Positions 5,408-6,291 of a stretch of 6,291 nt of DNA are shown piece by piece. The stretch spans positions 6,188 to 12,478 of the forward strand of contig MHUC01000016.1 of assembly GCA_001823315.1 (NCBI GenBank), in the 5' to 3' direction. The notes under the pieces were generated by a model that had not been told where the DNA came from, did no database searches, and saw only the letters and a program-made list of their open reading frames with translations. The position numbers were made by a program, and so were the translations under genes. This stretch comes from Candidatus Wildermuthbacteria bacterium RIFCSPHIGHO2_12_FULL_40_12 (GTDB lineage Bacteria; Patescibacteriota; Minisyncoccia; Minisyncoccales; 2-12-FULL-40-12). The stretch's first letter is position 1. Every line of letters begins with the position of its first letter.

Positions 5408-6291
5408 ATGGAAAACGAAACAGAAAATCAAATAACTGGTCAACAGCAGTCGTTTTTTAAGAAAGATTATTTCTTGCCAGTCAGTATTTTGGCTGCCGCG
5501 ATTATTCTTGCTGGTTCCTGGCTGTACACGAATAACCCAAGAGATGTTCAGGATGATTCGCAGGACGTTGAAGACACATCCGATTTGCAGGGAGTAAGCG
5601 CGTCGGTCTTGGAAGGCGAAGTTCTGCCGCCAGACGGTGTGATCCTGCCGGTTCGGTGGAACGATCTGGGGAAAAAGCTGGTTGACGCCGGGGCGATTGA
5701 CGCCGATCAGTTCAAAGCCATTTATGAAGACAGGAGCGCGTTTACAGATGAGTATGAGAGTTTGTTGTTGGGTGAAAACAATGGCCAGCTTAAAATCACC
5801 AATGAAAATTCGGGTTATCTTTTGAATTTGTTGTGGGCGCTTGGATTGGCGAACAAGAATCCCATTCTGGACACGGGAGAAATGACGAATCCGGCGTACG
5901 GAGGAGCGCAAAACTTCGCCTCCACTGGCGGTTGGACGCTTGCAAAGGGAAACGCAATGGATCATTACAGCGCTCATCAACTTTTTAGCTTAACTCCAGA
6001 GCAACAGGACTTGGTTGACAAGGTATCAAACGGAATATACCGGCCGTGTTGCGGAAACTCAACCCATTTCCCGGATTGCAATCATGGTATGGCGATGTTG
6101 GGACTTTTGGAGTTGATGGCTTCGCAGGGAGTTAGCGAAGAAGATATGTGGAAAGCGGCTTTAGCCGTGAATTCTTACTGGTTTCCGGACACTTATCTTA
6201 CGATAGCCACCTATATGAATAATCAAGGCGTTTATTGGCAGAATGTTAATCCGCAGGAAGTATTAGGAGCCGATTATTCCAGCGCTTCCGG
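5408..6291 (+). CDS. Membrane-anchored Cys/His/Met-motif protein, 3' end outside window
   Basis: An open frame starts at the ATG at 5408 and runs to the window end without a stop, giving 294 visible residues; the C-terminus is missing. I do not recognise the family. A hydrophilic N-terminus precedes one membrane segment (about residues 22-40), then an acidic linker rich in Asp and Glu (43-60), then a large, presumably extracytoplasmic domain. Its most striking part is RPCCGNSTHFPDCNHGMAM at about 212-230, containing Cys214, Cys215, His220, Cys224, His226, Met228 and Met230. This is a dense set of soft-metal ligands followed by a helix (LGLLELMASQG). There is no CxxCH, so haem attachment is not indicated. 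The motif and neighbourhood suggest copper binding or a thiol-redox role. The pattern loosely recalls PCYCGC-type lipoproteins, but the spacing differs and no lipobox is present. Confidence 0.75.
   Translation, partial: MENETENQITGQQQSFFKKDYFLPVSILAAAIILAGSWLYTNNPRDVQDDSQDVEDTSDLQGVSASVLEGEVLPPDGVILPVRWNDLGKKLVDAGAIDADQFKAIYEDRSAFTDEYESLLLGENNGQLKITNENSGYLLNLLWALGLANKNPILDTGEMTNPAYGGAQNFASTGGWTLAKGNAMDHYSAHQLFSLTPEQQDLVDKVSNGIYRPCCGNSTHFPDCNHGMAMLGLLELMASQGVSEEDMWKAALAVNSYWFPDTYLTIATYMNNQGVYWQNVNPQEVLGADYSSAS

Noticed and set aside
5390..5980. 196-codon open frame on the minus strand
   Set aside because: It lies antisense to the truncated gene at 5408-6291, which has a convincing membrane anchor and Cys motif. 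The minus frame encodes no coherent domain and is a shadow.
4083..6291. Cytochrome c maturation locus
   Set aside because: A CcdA-like gene is present, but no CxxCH haem-binding motif or other cytochrome maturation gene is found in the window.

Overview
The window looks like a chromosomal segment from an uncultivated bacterium, most likely of the Candidate Phyla Radiation (Patescibacteria, Parcubacteria-like). This rests on moderate G+C, short tightly packed genes on one strand, several small membrane proteins without familiar relatives, and almost no Shine-Dalgarno sequences before the start codons. The affiliation is inferred from overall character, not from a marker gene. Stop codons are TAA, TAG and TGA, and no TGA is read through inside a gene, so the code appears to be the standard bacterial one.

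All eight genes lie on the + strand and fall into two blocks. The first (1-3442) is a copper-response operon: a CsoR-type copper-sensing repressor, a membrane-anchored cupredoxin-like protein, the Cu(I)-exporting P1B-ATPase CopA, and a small membrane protein with a His/Asp/Cys-containing loop. The left edge preserves what looks like the right half of a CsoR operator overlapping a -10 box. Two consecutive hairpins, each followed by a T-rich stretch, close this block at about 3441-3523.

The second block (3555 onward) encodes extracytoplasmic thiol functions: an anchored DUF1573 protein with a Cys-X-Cys motif, a CcdA/DsbD-like membrane thiol electron carrier 6 bases downstream, and a small membrane protein with a CPVC motif and a Cys-Cys C-terminus 4 bases after that. 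After a 61-base gap comes an anchored protein with a CC-x8-C-x-H-G-M-x-M cluster, cut off by the window end.

Together these suggest copper detoxification coupled to thiol redox outside the membrane. CsoR senses cytosolic Cu(I), CopA exports it, the cupredoxin and the Cys/His/Met-rich proteins may bind it outside, and the CcdA-like protein may supply electrons that keep external thiols reduced. The copper-export half is firm from motifs; the functional link to the second half is inference from adjacency and cysteine content.

No RNA genes, CRISPR arrays, insertion sequences or long repeats were seen. No stretch longer than about 110 bases lacks a gene.
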